From positions 682,501-746,500 of the forward strand of contig JAZGTH010000102.1 in assembly GCA_036877525.1 (NCBI GenBank): a stretch of DNA of 64,000 nucleotides, given 5' to 3'. Each line of letters begins with the position of its first letter. The first letter of the stretch is position 1. This document shows, in pieces, positions 26,751-39,853 of this stretch. The stretch comes from Chromobotia macracanthus (Eukaryota > Chordata > Actinopteri > Cypriniformes > Botiidae). Both the position numbers and the translations under genes were made by a program. Under the pieces are notes generated by a model, which did not search any database, was not told the origin of the DNA, and was given only the letters and a program-made list of their open reading frames with translations.

Positions 26751-29700
26751 TCATTGATGCTTAAATGAATAACGCTTTTAAATTTGCTCAGTATGAAAAC
26801 GTTTATTTTTTAATTAGGAGATATACTGTAGTTACATAATAATGAATATATCTCTGTTCTACTTTGAAGTTATGAATTAAATTGAGTGTTGCAAAAAGTT
26901 GAATTATTTTATACAGTCTATTAAGTATGAGTGCATTTATTCAGTTTTATTAGTATTTGAGAAAAGCAGGATTTCCCCCAAGTAATATTTCAGTAATGAA
27001 AAACAGTGACTTTACATGACTAAGTTATAGTTTAATTAAAATGCTTTCTCATTTGGCATTAGGTCCATGTGAATTGAAAACAGTCTGTATTTGATTGTTA
27101 AATGAAGTCACACTGAAGGCCCATGTGAGTTTGCTCTACACTAAACTTAAACTCAGTGTCCTTCACAGTCTGTTTTCAGTGAGTGAATTATAGAAATTAA
27201 TGGAGCATTTAATCAGTCTGTCTCCCAGCACTCATGTTGCACACGTGCTTGTGTGTTTGTGTGTGGGATGAGCGTGTCCATTTGCAGATGTCTGGATTTT
27301 TATGTACATATATTTTGATAGAGGTAAACATGAAGAACTCAGACACTGAACATGCTCAGTAAATGGGTTTGATTCAAGAGCTCTGAGCAGGTGTGTCAGT
27401 GAGAGTGTGACGTTGTCTGGATCACACAATGTACTAATCACAGACTCATGCTTTCATGTATTCTGGGAACAGACATCGATATCACCCAGTCCATGACTGA
27501 CCGTTTGAAACATATCGAGATAGTGAGTCCTAATGAAACTTCTGTCTGAACTCAGCTTGAGGTGAAACCCACGATCATTGGCCAACAATTTTCAGAATCG
27601 CGTCTTTTCTTTATACTTAGTGCTGTTATGTAACAGCAGAGTAGATCTGGAACAATTGTAAAGAGAATCAGTTTCAATCAAACATGTAGACCGAGTTCTC
27701 ATCTCTACCTCAAAACAAGAGAGCCTGAGGCAAATATCACACTGGATTTAACAGAGGCCAAAAAGAAAGAGGAAATCTGCTGCAAGCAACTGAGGTCAAT
27801 TTCTGTGACTATTCTCTCCAGAATGACACTGGACTTCACAGCTATTTCACAACTGAACATGGCCCTCTGTAGGAAAGTAATTATTCCTTGTAGAATTGCT
27901 GTTATTCATAGGTTGACAAAGCAGTCCTGATACTAAAAATAGCAGTAAGCACTTTGGGATCATCTGCAAAGTGACACCAGTGTTTATACATTCTTAACAA
28001 GACCTTCAGAAAGAAAAAAACACAAAATTGTTCATAAACCAAATTCAATTTAAAGTTTAATCATCGTCCAGTTTTAGACTTCATAAAAGCCTTTTGTCAG
28101 GGTGTTTGTTTTTGCCAGAACAGTTGTAAGAATGTTTTCTGTTGTTTGAAACCATGTTGCGTGTTTTTGTCTTTTCAGAAGCGTATAATTGTGATGTAAC
28201 CAAAACAATGTATGAGACAGAAATTTAATGAAAACTGTCGGCAGAAACAACTATGTAGCCTACCCGAGCTGATCTATCATGAAACTCTTTTTTTGTTGAG
28301 AGATGAGTATTCTTTTCTTTGAGATTATTAAAATGAGACATTTCTGAGGTTGTTAGTGTTTGTTTGGCACATCTAGTTAAGCTTGAATTTCAAACCTTAT
28401 GCACAAACCTTTAATTTTAATAAGACCTTCTCATAACAGAAAATTACTAGAAGAGAACTAAAGAAACAGTGACCTTCTACAAAAAGAACCCATGAAAGGT
28501 AATGAGTTGTCAAATATCAGGTTATTATAAGCTTTGTGTGTTGCTCGGTATTACTCCAGTACATGAGACTGAATTGGTGAATATGATATTTAAAAGATGT
28601 AATAAATAAGCCATCATTTACCAGCATGAATGCATGAACTTTAACCAGGGTTTCTGTGGCATGTAATGTGTTTCTGTTTGAAGAGTGTGCTGCTGAGAGT
28701 AACAGGGTTTCTTACAAAAACTAAAGCCTTTTATTCTGTATGATGTGAGTTCTAACAGACTGTGTGAGCTGAGTGAAAAAAACTCAGTAGTTACCCGTGA
28801 CTGAATGAAAACGGCTAATGACTCCAGAGGTGGTTGTAATACTGTCCATTCTCTTTCTTCATTTTCTGTTTTTTTTTTTTCATTTTACAGGAATAAAGTA
28901 GGTAAAAGACTTCTGAGATATTATTTTAATTTTAAATTAAAATAAAAAGTTTTGTAGCATATGTGATCATTGTAACCACTTCATAAACTGTGTATTTCAA
29001 AGGAGAGAATATTAAAATGTGTTGAAAGACAAAAATGGGCAGTTTAATATCTGAACTTTATTTAAAGACCAGTTGAATTGCTGTGTACATGTTTTGAAAA
29101 GTGTCTGTTCAGTAGGTTTTGGGCATTAGTGACTCTCTCACCCTCTGTGTGTATTTGTCTGTTTCCTGTGCACACTTCAGATATATTCATACATTCATAG
29201 AGCTTCACTGATCTGTTGAACAGGCGGTGCTGTTGAGACCTCCACCAGAGCAGGGCCAGAGCAATCTGTTTGCCTAACAATGGATAATGGAGGGGATATA
29301 AGGAGAAACCTCGGCCTGTAGCGGCAGGAGCAGCTGGTGTAGATGATGTCAGAGATTCTGGGTGGACTGCTACTGTTAACAAACATCCGCTGATTTAAAG
29401 AGTCTCTTAAAGGTGACAGCTGCAATTTCTGATTATTACAGATGGAAGGAAGGCATGCAAAGAAACACTATAGAGAGAGAGTGACAGCGTGAGAGCAGGG
29501 GGACAAGAAAATGATGACATGAAAACGTCTGGAGGTGTGGCCTAGAGCCACAGTGATCATGTGGGTGTGGCCAGACGAGTAGCAGTAGCATTTCCTGTTT
29601 TCTCTCTGCCAGTAGAAAAACGTTCAAACATTGAGCAAAAATATCGTCGTAGTTTAGTTTCTGTCAGTTCTCTAGTATCAGCTTAGCTTTAACATTGAAG

Positions 29701-30964
29701 GGTTCAAAAGTGGATGTGTCAGACAGCTGTCATATCTGATATAAACTCCCACAGGGGACAGTTCTCTGTTCCTGCAGAGCTCAGTCTAATCACACAGATT
29801 CAATTAGGACATTCAAGAGGTCTCTGACAGGAAGTCTACATGGTTAAGACACACGTCCACAAAACAGAAAATCAGTGATGGTTAAATAGGATGTTGACTT
29901 TTTCTCAACACCTGCCATGTCTGAAACGTGAGGCTTCCCACAGAAAACGAATTTCTTCCCACAGGAAGTGAAAAGCTGAAATGTATCTGAAACATCATCA
30001 CAGGTTTTTCTGTATTTTCATCAGCAGACAAGTTGAGGTACTTTTGGAAACCAGCTGTGATGAAGAAAACATTTTTTTGTCTTTGGAGTTTTGAGTCGAT
30101 CTCTATAACCTTAGAAAGTACAGGTGGATCCTCAGAGATTAGCTGGCAGAGAATGAAACGTTGTTTCATCTTGTTTAACACTTAAAGATAAGTGTCCCCT
30201 ATGATTGTTCTTACAATCTTTGTAGGTGAAAATTGCTCCAGACTCAGTGTGCAGGTTTCCGGTGTGAACCTTCTGCTCTAATGATATTAACACGAGTCGT
30301 TGTCTGTCTTTTCTGCAGTAAAGTGCTGAAGACATCAGTGGAGCTCCAGCAGACTGCTGGTTTCATCAGGTTTCTCTCTCTGGCTTCTGTTTGTTTGTTA
30401 TGCATACTGAGTCAGTTAGAGGAGAGGAAATGTTGAGTTTCGTTTTTGAAATAAACCTACAAAAACACAAGCTTTTATTATTGTCGACAGGGACTGCATC
30501 AGCTGTTTTGCTCGCTTAATGATATTTCATGTTGTTTTTAAATATATTTCTAGTCAATGAATATGTAAATTATGATACAACTCTGTGGTATTGTTTGTTT
30601 GGTTTTGTCTACATTATTTGTCTACAGTCTGTAGAAGTGGATGAAAGGTTTGGACAGCATTTAAAATTATTTTTCAAACTTTAAGCTGAAATGTTTAAAA
30701 AATGGTTGATTTGGAATTTGTTTGGCCCTTGCAAAGGCCCGAACTCTCAATTTGATGATTGGACATCAAAATACTTTTACTTTTTTGTGCACAGAAATGC
30801 TTTGTAATGAGTTATTTTGTAAGCTTATTTTTATTTTAAAAAATATTAGAAATGTAACAAAGTTTATTGTTGGCCTTAGATTTATGCTATACATTTTTAA
30901 ATTTGCATGGTTAGGAAACTGTCTTCAGTTCACCAGCTGAAAGCTGAAAGAAAGGTGGCAGGTT

Positions 30965-33900
30965 TCATCATCCTGTACAGTCGTCTCATCATTCTGTACA
31001 GTCGTCTCATCACCCTGTACAGTCGTCTCATCACCCTGTACAGTCGTCTCATCGTCCTGTACAGTCGTCTCATCATCCTGTACAGTCGTCTCATCATCCT
31101 GTACAGTCATCTTATCAATCTGTACAGTCGTCTCATCTTTCTGTACAGTCGTCTCATCACCCTGTACAGTCATCTCATCAATCTGTACAGTCATCTCATC
31201 AATCTGTACAGTCATCTCATCTTTCTGTACAGTCATCTCATCATCCTGTACAGTCATCTCATCATCCTGTACAGTCATCTTATCTTTCTGTACAGTCGTC
31301 TCATCACCCTGTACAGTCATCTCATCAATCTGTACAGTCGTCTCATCTTTCTGTACAGTCGTCTCATCACCCTGTACAGTCATCTCATCAATCTGTACAG
31401 TCATCTCATCTTTCTGTACAGTCGTCTCATCATCCTGTACAGTCATCTCATCATCCTGTACAGTCGTCTCATCATCCTGTACAGTCGTCTCATCATCCTG
31501 TACAGTCGTCTCATCACCCTGTACAGTCGTCTCATCACCCTGTTCAGTCATCTTATCTTTCTGTACAGTCATCTCATCATCCTGTACAGTCGTCTCATCA
31601 TCCTGTTCAGTCGTCTCATCATCCTGTACAGTCGTCTCATCATCCTGTACAGTCATCTTATCTTTCTGTACAGTCATCTCATCATCCTGTACAGTCGTCT
31701 CATCACTCTGTACAGTCGTCTCATCACTCTGTACAGTCGTCTCATCATCCTGTTCAGTCATCTTATCTTTCTGTACAGTCGTCTCATCATCCTGTACAGT
31801 CATCTTATCTTTCTGTACAGTTGTCTCATCATCCTGTACAGTCGTCTCATCACCCTGTTTAGTCATCTTATCTTTCTGTACAGTCATCTCATCATCCTGT
31901 ACAGTCGTCTCATCATCCTGTTCAGTCATCTTATCTTTCTGTACAGTCGTCTCATCATCCTGTACAGTCATCTTATCTTTCTGTACAGTTGTCTCATCAT
32001 CCTGTACAGTCGTCTCATCATCCTGTACAGTCATCTTATCTTTCTGTACAGTCGTCTCATCATCCTGTACAGTCATCTCATCATCCTGTACAGTCATCTT
32101 ATCTTTCTGTACAGTCGTCTCATCATCCTGTTCAGTCATCTTATCTTTCTGTACAGTCGTCTCATCATCCTGTACAGTCGTCTCATCATCCTGTACAGTC
32201 ATCTTATCTTTCTGTACAGTCGTCTCATCATCCTGTACAGTCGTCTCATCATCCTGTACAGTCATCTTATCTTTCTGTACAGTCGTCTCATCATCCTGTA
32301 CAGTCGTCTCATCATCCTGTACAGTCATCTTATCTTTCTGTACAGTCGTCTCATCATCCTGTACAGTCGTCTCATCATCCTGTTCAGTCATCTTATCTTT
32401 CTGTACAGTCGTCTCATTATCCTGTACAGTCATCTTATCTTTCTGTACAGTTGTCTCATCATCCTGTACAGTCGTCTCATCATCCTGTACAGTCATCTTA
32501 TCTTTCTGTACAGTCGTCTCATCATCCTGTACAGTCATCTCATCATCCTGTACAGTCATCTTATCTTTCTGTACAGTCGTCTCATCATCCTGTTCAGTCA
32601 TCTTATCTTTCTGTACAGTCGTCTCATCATCCTGTACAGTCGTCTCATCATCCTGTACAGTCATCTTATCTTTCTGTACAGTCGTCTCATCATCCTGTAC
32701 AGTCGTCTCATCATCCTGTACAGTCATCTTATCTTTCTGTACAGTCGTCTCATCATCCTGTTCAGTCATCTTATCTTTCTGTACAGCGTCCCTCATCATC
32801 CTGTACAGTCGTCTCATCATCCTGTACAGTCATCTTATCTTTCTGTACAGTCGTCTCATCATCCTGTACAGTCGTCTCATCATCCTGTACAGTCATCTTA
32901 TCTTTCTGTACAGTCGTCTCATCATCCTGTACAGTCGTCTCATCATCCTGTACAGTCATCTTATCTTTCTGTACAGTCGTCTCATCATCCTGTAGAGTCA
33001 TCTTATCTTTCTGTACAGTCGTCTCATTATCCTGTACAGTCATCTTATCTTTCTGTACAGTTGTCTCATCATCCTGTACAGTCGTCTCATCATCCTGTAC
33101 AGTCATCTTATCTTTCTGTACAGTCGTCTCATCATCCTGTACAGTCGTCTCATCATCCTGTTCAGTCATCTTATCTTTCTGTACAGTCGTCTCATCATCC
33201 TGTACAGTCATCTTATCTTTCTGTACAGTTGTCTCATCATCCTGTACAGTCGTCTCATTATCCTGTACAGTCATCTTATCTTTCTGTACAGTCGTCTCAT
33301 CATCCTGTACAGTCATCTTATCTTTCTGTACAGTCATCTCATCATCCTGTACAGTCGTCTCATCACTCTGTACAGTCATCTTATCTTTCTGTACAGTCGT
33401 CTCATCATCCTGTTCAGTCGTCTCATCATCCTGTTCAGTCATCTTATCTTTCTGTACAGTCGTCTCATCACTCTGTACAGTCGTCTTATCTTTCTGTACA
33501 GTCGTCTCATCATCCTGTACAGTCATCTTATCTTTCTGTACAGTCGTCTCATCATCCTGTACAGTCATCTTATCTTTCTGTACAGTCGTCTTATCATCCT
33601 GTACAGTCGTCTTATCTTTCTGTACAGTCGTCTCATCATCCTGTACAGTCATCTTATCTTTCTGTACAGTCGTCTCATCATCCTGTTCAGTCATCTTATC
33701 TTTCTGTACAGTTGTCTCATCATCCTGTACAGTCGTCTCATTATCCTGTACAGTCATCTTATCTTTCTGTACAGTCGTCTCATCATCCTGTACAGTCATC
33801 TTATCTTTCTGTACAGTCATCTCATCATCCTGTACAGTCGTCTCATCACTCTGTACAGTCATCTTATCTTTCTGTACAGTCGTCTCATCGTCCTGTACAG

Positions 33901-34617
33901 TCGTCTCATCATCCTGTACAGTCGTCTCATCATCCTGTACAGTCATCTTATCTTTCTGTACAGTCGTCTCATCATCCTGTACAGTCGTCTCATCATCCTG
34001 TACAGTCATCTTATCTTTCTGTACAGTCGTCTCATCATCCTGTAGAGTCATCTTATCTTTCTGTACAGTCGTCTCATTATCCTGTACAGTCGTCTTATCT
34101 TTCTGTACAGTTGTCTCATCATCCTGTACAGTCGTCACATCATCCTGTACAGTCATCTTATCTTTCTGTACAGTCGTCTCATCATCCTGTACAGTCGTCT
34201 CATCATCCTGTTCAGTCATCTTATCTTTCTGTACAGTCGTCTCATCATCCTGTACAGTCATCTTATCTTTCTGTACAGTTGTCTCATCATCCTGTACAGT
34301 CGTCTCATCATCCTGTACAGTCATCTTATCTTTCTGTACAGTCGTCTCATCATCCTGTACAGTCATCTTATCTTTCTGTACAGTCATCTCATCATCCTGT
34401 ACAGTCGTCTCATCATCCTGTACAGTTGTCTCATCATCCTGTACAGTCATCTTATCTTTCTGTACAGTCGTCTCATCATCCTGTACAGTCGTCTCATCAT
34501 CCTGTACAGTCATCTTATCTTTCTGTACAGTCGTCTCATCATCCTGTACAGTCGTCTCATCATCCTGTACAGTCATCTTATCTTTCTGTACAGTCGTCTC
34601 ATCATCCTGTACAGTCA
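30965..34617. repeat. 21-bp minisatellite, 174 monomers with CTGTACAG core
   Basis: Continuous tandem array with period 21. The core CTGTACAG first appears at 30973-30980 and last at 34607-34614, a distance of 173 x 21 + 1, so there are 174 registers and one single-base phase change near 32785. Two monomer classes dominate. One has TCATCATC before the core, preceded by GTCGTC. The other has TTATCTTT before the core, preceded by GTCATC. Rare variants carry CTGTTCAG, CTGTTTAG or CTGTAGAG. The left 600 bp is more mixed (TCACCCTG, CAATCTG, CACTCTG forms). Because 21 is divisible by three and the units lack stops in all three plus frames and one minus frame, the array produces long artificial open frames on both strands. 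No start context, splice site or known domain supports translation. Confidence 0.98.
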
Positions 34618-36898
34618 GGGGTTTGTGTTTGTTGGTGGATGTTTTAGAAATGAGAATGAGTTTAATAAAGGAGCAGCTGAATTCCTCTGCTAATAAAGTA
34701 GCAGAGCAATAAATGTGCTTTATTTTTGATGTATTAAACCATTCGTCTTTAACTTACAGATCATTCTGTCTCACTACAGGTTTCCATTTCTGTCTTATCT
34801 CCTTTTCTTAATTACATGTTGATAAACACTACTGTGCACTTTCATGTATTAATCTGTGTTTGCATGTAAACATTGCATGTTGCTTACTGTACATTTACTG
34901 TAGGCAGATCTACAGTAACACAATTGTACTCGTTGAATACAATAACTATATTGCATCCAAGAATCCTTACACAGCAAACGTTTTCTTACTAAGTATATGT
35001 TTCTAAACATTAGACACTGCAAAAATCATGAAATCTTTATTTTAAGTTTGTAGTAAAATGACCTCATCAGCTACACACACACACGCATGCACACACACAC
35101 ACACATAACACACACGTGTTCAGAAGCCGTTGTGTTAAAATCAGTATGGGTGAAGGAGAGTGTGGCAGCAGTATGAACAGCTCATTTCTGCATGTTTCAG
35201 GCCATTACGTTTTTTTATATTGCTCACAAGGATAATGGCTTTTCTGTATGCGTTCTTTGTAGAGTAAGAGTTTTTTTGGCTTTGTTTAGTACTGTGTAAG
35301 TCTTTGTGTGCTTGTGTGTGCAGAAATCTAACTGTGAAGTTTTTCACACATCTATTCCAGTTCCGTCCATCAATCAATCAAATACCTTCCAAGATTAGAT
35401 TAAGCAATACTAAATGAGCAAGAGTGCTGTTGTATTCAATATCAGCACATGAGTTTTCTGTAACTGCTTCAGCTCCCATCCAGGTTTTCATTTCTCCACT
35501 TCAGTCTCACAGGTGATAAAAAACCCTCTGGAACAGCACATACACACACAAGCAGAGAGATATAGACACAGAAATAGACACAGTAGTCTCTGATGTTACA
35601 GTACCCAAAACCTCTCACAACACTACCCGGCAAATCAAATCAGAGGACCAGAATTAGTGGATGTATAAAGATGAAAACTGTCTGTAGCTGCTTGTCACTC
35701 GATTGTACGTCTGTGGAGTTATACCTATAGTAACTCTGTGCACCCCTGGAACTAGTTTTCACATCTGGCCCATTAAGCTTGTGTTTGTAAAGTTTGAAAT
35801 GAGAACGTTTTAAGTGCTGACAGCTCAGAAACAGATCATGAATTCAGTACCATCAAAGTGGGAGGGGCCTCCACACAGGAATGCTTCCCTGTCTGTTCAT
35901 TATAAATGTGGTTGAGTCTCATGCATGTCTGTGTTGTAATGAAAAGCTCACAGCGAGCGCTGAGGTGGTAATCACACAGCCTGGACTTCACTGGTAACCA
36001 GGGCAACAGGATATCAGCACTCATTTTTATTTTTTTATTTTTTATCTTTTCAGAGTGCTCAGTGTCCATGGAATACTAATAGCATTTCCTATCTATTGCT
36101 CACTGTTAGGACAACTCGTCTTGGTAGTTAGACGTACAAATATTGCAGAGAATAATGTGAAAATTGTGTGCGAGCAGGTAGGCTGAACACATCATCAGCC
36201 AATCAAATTGATTATTTAAATGACAATCTTTTCATCCAACAAAAACATTTCATCGCTGCCAGTCGTTGTTTAGGAATCAGACCTAGAAAACCTCAGTGCT
36301 GGTTTTAATGAGTAATCCCAAGTGAGGAAGGAAAATGAAGGACTGAAGGATAACCGAACCCTGATTCAGAGAGCTGGCTGTATATAGTGCTTATAATATG
36401 ATGTCATCTGTCGAGCTCTGTGCTGGTTTTGCAATGAACCTGTGGTGGCTGCAGGTTCAGTTTAATGCTGTTGCCCCAAAAACACACATTAGCAGCTGAT
36501 AACGGTCATAAATCGCAGCGTGAGACAGTGTCCTGTCAAGCTCCCTGCTGTCAGGCATGTGTGTACACGTCCCCTGAAGATGTCCAGGTTGTCCAAACCT
36601 CTGTCATCTCATGCTGTCCTGCTGCTATGACACTAAGTCTCGTCTTTCCTCTGAAGTCTGTTTTTGGGGTTTTGAGAAGCTCTTTTGACACCACTGTGAA
36701 AACATCCTCAAAACGGCTGCTGTCTCTTACTAGAACTAGAAGTGAAAATCCTGGAAATCGGTTGGAACTTGTCTCAAACATACAAACACTGCATGTGTTA
36801 AAGAGTGATTCATTTGTGATCTTAATATCAGTGATTTGCAGAAATCTTGACTTTCTGTTTGCTTTCACGTCCTCAGTGTGTTCACACAGTTCCAGTAT
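34618..36898. other. Noncoding sequence right of the 21-bp array
   Basis: Unique AT-rich DNA with an interrupted AC microsatellite at 35072. No gene supported. Confidence 0.65.
35072..35116. repeat. Interrupted (AC)n microsatellite
   Basis: AC run broken by GCATGC near the middle and by ATAAC near the right end. Confidence 0.93.
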
Positions 36899-37038
36899 AA
36901 CATTTACATTTACACATTTGGCAGACGCTTTTATCCAAAGCGACTTACAGTACATTCAAGTTATACATTTTATCAGTACATGTCCCCTGGAAATCAAACC
37001 CACAACCTTTGCAAACACAATGCTATAGGGGCACCTGT
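36899..37038 (-). mobile_element. tRNA-derived SINE, minus strand, A box lost
   Basis: Read on the minus strand, it has a head with B box GGTTTGATTTCC and the shared CATGTACTGATAAAATGTAT segment. The intact module GTCGCTTTGGATAAAAGCG follows, then AAATGTGTAAATGTAAATG. The A-box part of the head is missing about 13 bases relative to the copy at 20910. The module is a well-known piece of teleost SINEs. The open frame overlapping this copy at 36465-37028 is therefore not a gene. Confidence 0.85.
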
Positions 37039-37412
37039 ATAAACAAGCTTTCTAATAAAAGTCTTTCATTTTCTGATGTTGAAGTATTCTCCTGCAGTGA
37101 GTGTTTATTGATTTGATGTAAATATCTTTCTCAGTTTATTTTTATGATGTCTGACATTTCTGATGTCTCAGATCTCCAGTGTAGACTAACAGATAACGGA
37201 TCTAACGATAACTAACGTATGGCCATATTGTTCATAAATCAATACCTGTATTATGTCAGTCAGACAGTCTCTTCCTGTCTAAGAGGGCGATGTGTTTCAG
37301 ACCCTGTGTCTCACACACTCATTTATTCTGTGATGAAGCTCTGCTTTAATGACTGGAACAAGACCTCGAGATGGTGACCATCAGTTACTCATGACATTGT
37401 GCTCATACCTCC

Positions 37413-37417
<5 letters not shown>

Positions 37418-37449
<32 letters not shown>
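37418..37449. repeat. (CT)16 microsatellite
   Basis: Perfect CT run of 32 bases, followed by a T-rich stretch. Confidence 0.96.
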
Positions 37450-37453
<4 letters not shown>

Positions 37454-39751
37454 CTCTGTATAAGTGGAGGGCAAGTGTAAGCAACGCACACATATTCATT
37501 TCTTCATTCTGTCTGTTGAGTATAGGGTTCGCATTGCTCTATACGCTTTGCAGTGATTTTCCTAAACTAATTTCTCATTACCTCGCTGTATGCTGGAGAC
37601 GTGGTAAATAAGTGTTTGCAGAAGTAGCGACAGAGTAATCAATAAAACATCTGCTTCCTGGATGGTAAAGAGTCTTTTTCCTTATTCACACTTTCACCCT
37701 TTCATTCATTTCCTGTGGCCAATGTTGCCAGTTTGTTGTCTTCATTGTTTGTGTGGAAAAGCAGATTTGTGACTGTGGTTGAATTTTATTCAGGGGAGAA
37801 AAACTCTTTCAGCAGCATTTAAGAGCTGGCATGGGGCAGGATCTGCAGTCTGAGTGATCAGATTCTCTAGACAACATCTGCTCTTCCATTTTAAATATGA
37901 TGACTTATTTTCTGGTCTTGGCATTATTTGATTGTTTGAAGCTTCCTTTGCTTCTGTATATTGTCTCTGCTGAACTTAGCCACTGCAAGTCCTTCACTAA
38001 AACCACAGCTTTCTGGACACTTGATGTCAGAATATTAATATAAGTCTGGATTCTCTGAAAGTTATTGAGTTCAGCAGATGAGTGTTTCACTTTTAGTTTA
38101 TTTTAAAGGCATCAGTGTGGTTTTCTTCAGGGCTCAGTTCTTATTGGCTAGAATAACAGGATTATTCAGTAGCTTCAGTTTGTTGCATTCTGTTGAAGTA
38201 TTTGCAGTCTTCTGTTGTTCTCACATGTTTGAATGATGCAAAACACTACAAATGCAAAACCTTTATAGGCTTAAAGCACACTTTTTATATTTGTTATATA
38301 TACAGTGGCAAAGTAAATATGTATACATGTCATGACATTACATAAAATTCAAATAATAAATGAATACATTTAAAAGTGTATTTATATTCTTTTTGGGGTC
38401 ACTGTACATATTTTAATGCATTTTAATCCTAGATAGTTTACTGAAAACACACACCAGGTTTTTAAACACACCTCATCTTTATCTCTTATGTTTAACCTGC
38501 AGTACAGTCAAACAGATGAATGTTCAGGGTAAAACCTAGAGTTTAAATCTGACACGGTCCTTGTGAGTCGCCCACACACAAACCTTTTATTTAACATACA
38601 CATTAAATCACAGATTCATCCCACACACTGGAAACTGTCCACATCAGCATGTCCTGCAGTTAATAACTTCCTGTTGTGTGGAAATGATTCCTGTCCTCAT
38701 TTCTGGCAGATTGGATGTCTTGTGTATACCTGTATATATTAATTCTCTCCCCCTTGTGGTTTATGCCCACACAAAACCAGGTGTAATCACCCTGTTATTT
38801 CTATGGCAACACTGCCAGTATCTCAGATTGCCTGTCTGACAATGTCACAATGAAAGTCACTTTGTTCTGTGTCACAAAGAGAAACAACAAATGATCAGAT
38901 AAACCTCCCTTCTCTCGCACCCTAAAATTACTTTTTGTTTGTGACGAGTTTGAGGCGTCGAGAGGAAACAAGATCTGCTTTGCATGTTTTCATTTCAGTT
39001 TCACACAAAGGTTAAGGGTGTTATGATTGCATCTGCACAGACGTGATGAAATTACAGTTTCGTTCGGTGAATGTGATTAAATCATATTGGAATATTACAT
39101 CTGTCTGAAACACTGAAGAGAGACGCTGCTCTGTTATCTTCTGGCTTTGTTTTTTCTGCCTTTGATAAACTGTGTTCTGGTTGTCTGTTGTGAATCCAGA
39201 TTTCAGACCTCAGGCATTGTGGGTAGAGACCAGTGCAGTGACTGTGCAGTGAAACATCAGTACCTCTGTGTGTTTGTGAAAGCTCTAGTTGTAAAACACA
39301 CACACTTAAGTGTTTAATCACACACTGATGGGTTATGTGTATTGTTTAGTCTGGATAACTGATGTGATACATGTAAAGTGAAATTTCACATGGTCAGTTA
39401 GAAACAATCAATAGAACTGTAGAATGTATTAATCAGCATATGCGTGTAAGGCTGTATAGGAGCAATTCACTATCACTGCTTTACTGCTGTTTTGTATGTT
39501 GAATGCAGAACATCAAATGAATATTGAATATTACAGGAGATATAATTTTAGTGCTGCTGTATTTCTGATGCCAAATAAAGACACTGATGGTACAGGTCAT
39601 GTCAGCTCTTACTCATCTTAACATTACAGACCATCATTATAATGAGAACTCTTTGAGAAAAGATCAGTTTTATATGTTCATTAACTAATAGCAAACTGCT
39701 GTTCATTAAGAAGTGTGAACAGGATTCTGATATTGAGTTTCACGCCGGTTC

Positions 39752-39853
39752 AGGCATGAACAGACATCAGGCATGAACAGACATCAGGCATGAACAGACA
39801 TCAGGCATGAACAGACATCAGGCGTGAACAGACATCAGGCGTGAACAGACACC
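39752..39853. repeat. 17-bp minisatellite, six copies
   Basis: Six consecutive units of AGGCATGAACAGACATC start at 39752, 39769, 39786, 39803, 39820 and 39837. The last two read AGGCGTG and the final one ends ACACC. The array is bracketed by two copies of CCGGTTCAG (39745-39753 and 39852-39860), so the expansion seems to have arisen inside a short duplicated motif. Confidence 0.95.

Larger units (their letters stand above)
21038..30964. other. Noncoding gene-desert sequence left of the 21-bp array
   Basis: No coding exon supported. It contains the better CTCF-like motif (25375), a TTGGTTGT repeat cluster and a T run with following CAG near 28868-28890 that looks like a splice acceptor but leads into no open frame. 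Open frames here are about 100 codons or shorter and lack similarity I can recognise. Confidence 0.65.

Noticed and set aside
28868..28892. Splice acceptor (T run followed by TTTTACAG)
   Set aside because: It is a convincing tract, but the sequence after it has stops in every frame within a few codons and no family similarity.
30965..34617. CRISPR-like array
   Set aside because: Units are contiguous with no unique spacers, no cas genes exist, and the DNA is vertebrate.
30907..34647. 1246-codon open frame and its overlapping partners on both strands
   Set aside because: They are by-products of a 21-bp tandem repeat whose length is a multiple of three and which lacks stops; all three plus frames are open at once and no start or splice context or domain supports a gene.
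36465..37028. 187-codon open frame
   Set aside because: Its last 130 bases are a reverse-oriented SINE and the rest has no recognisable domain.
38746..38759. Third CTCF-like motif (minus strand CCACAAGGGGGAGA)
   Set aside because: Two core mismatches including the key C after the G run; too weak to list as a site.
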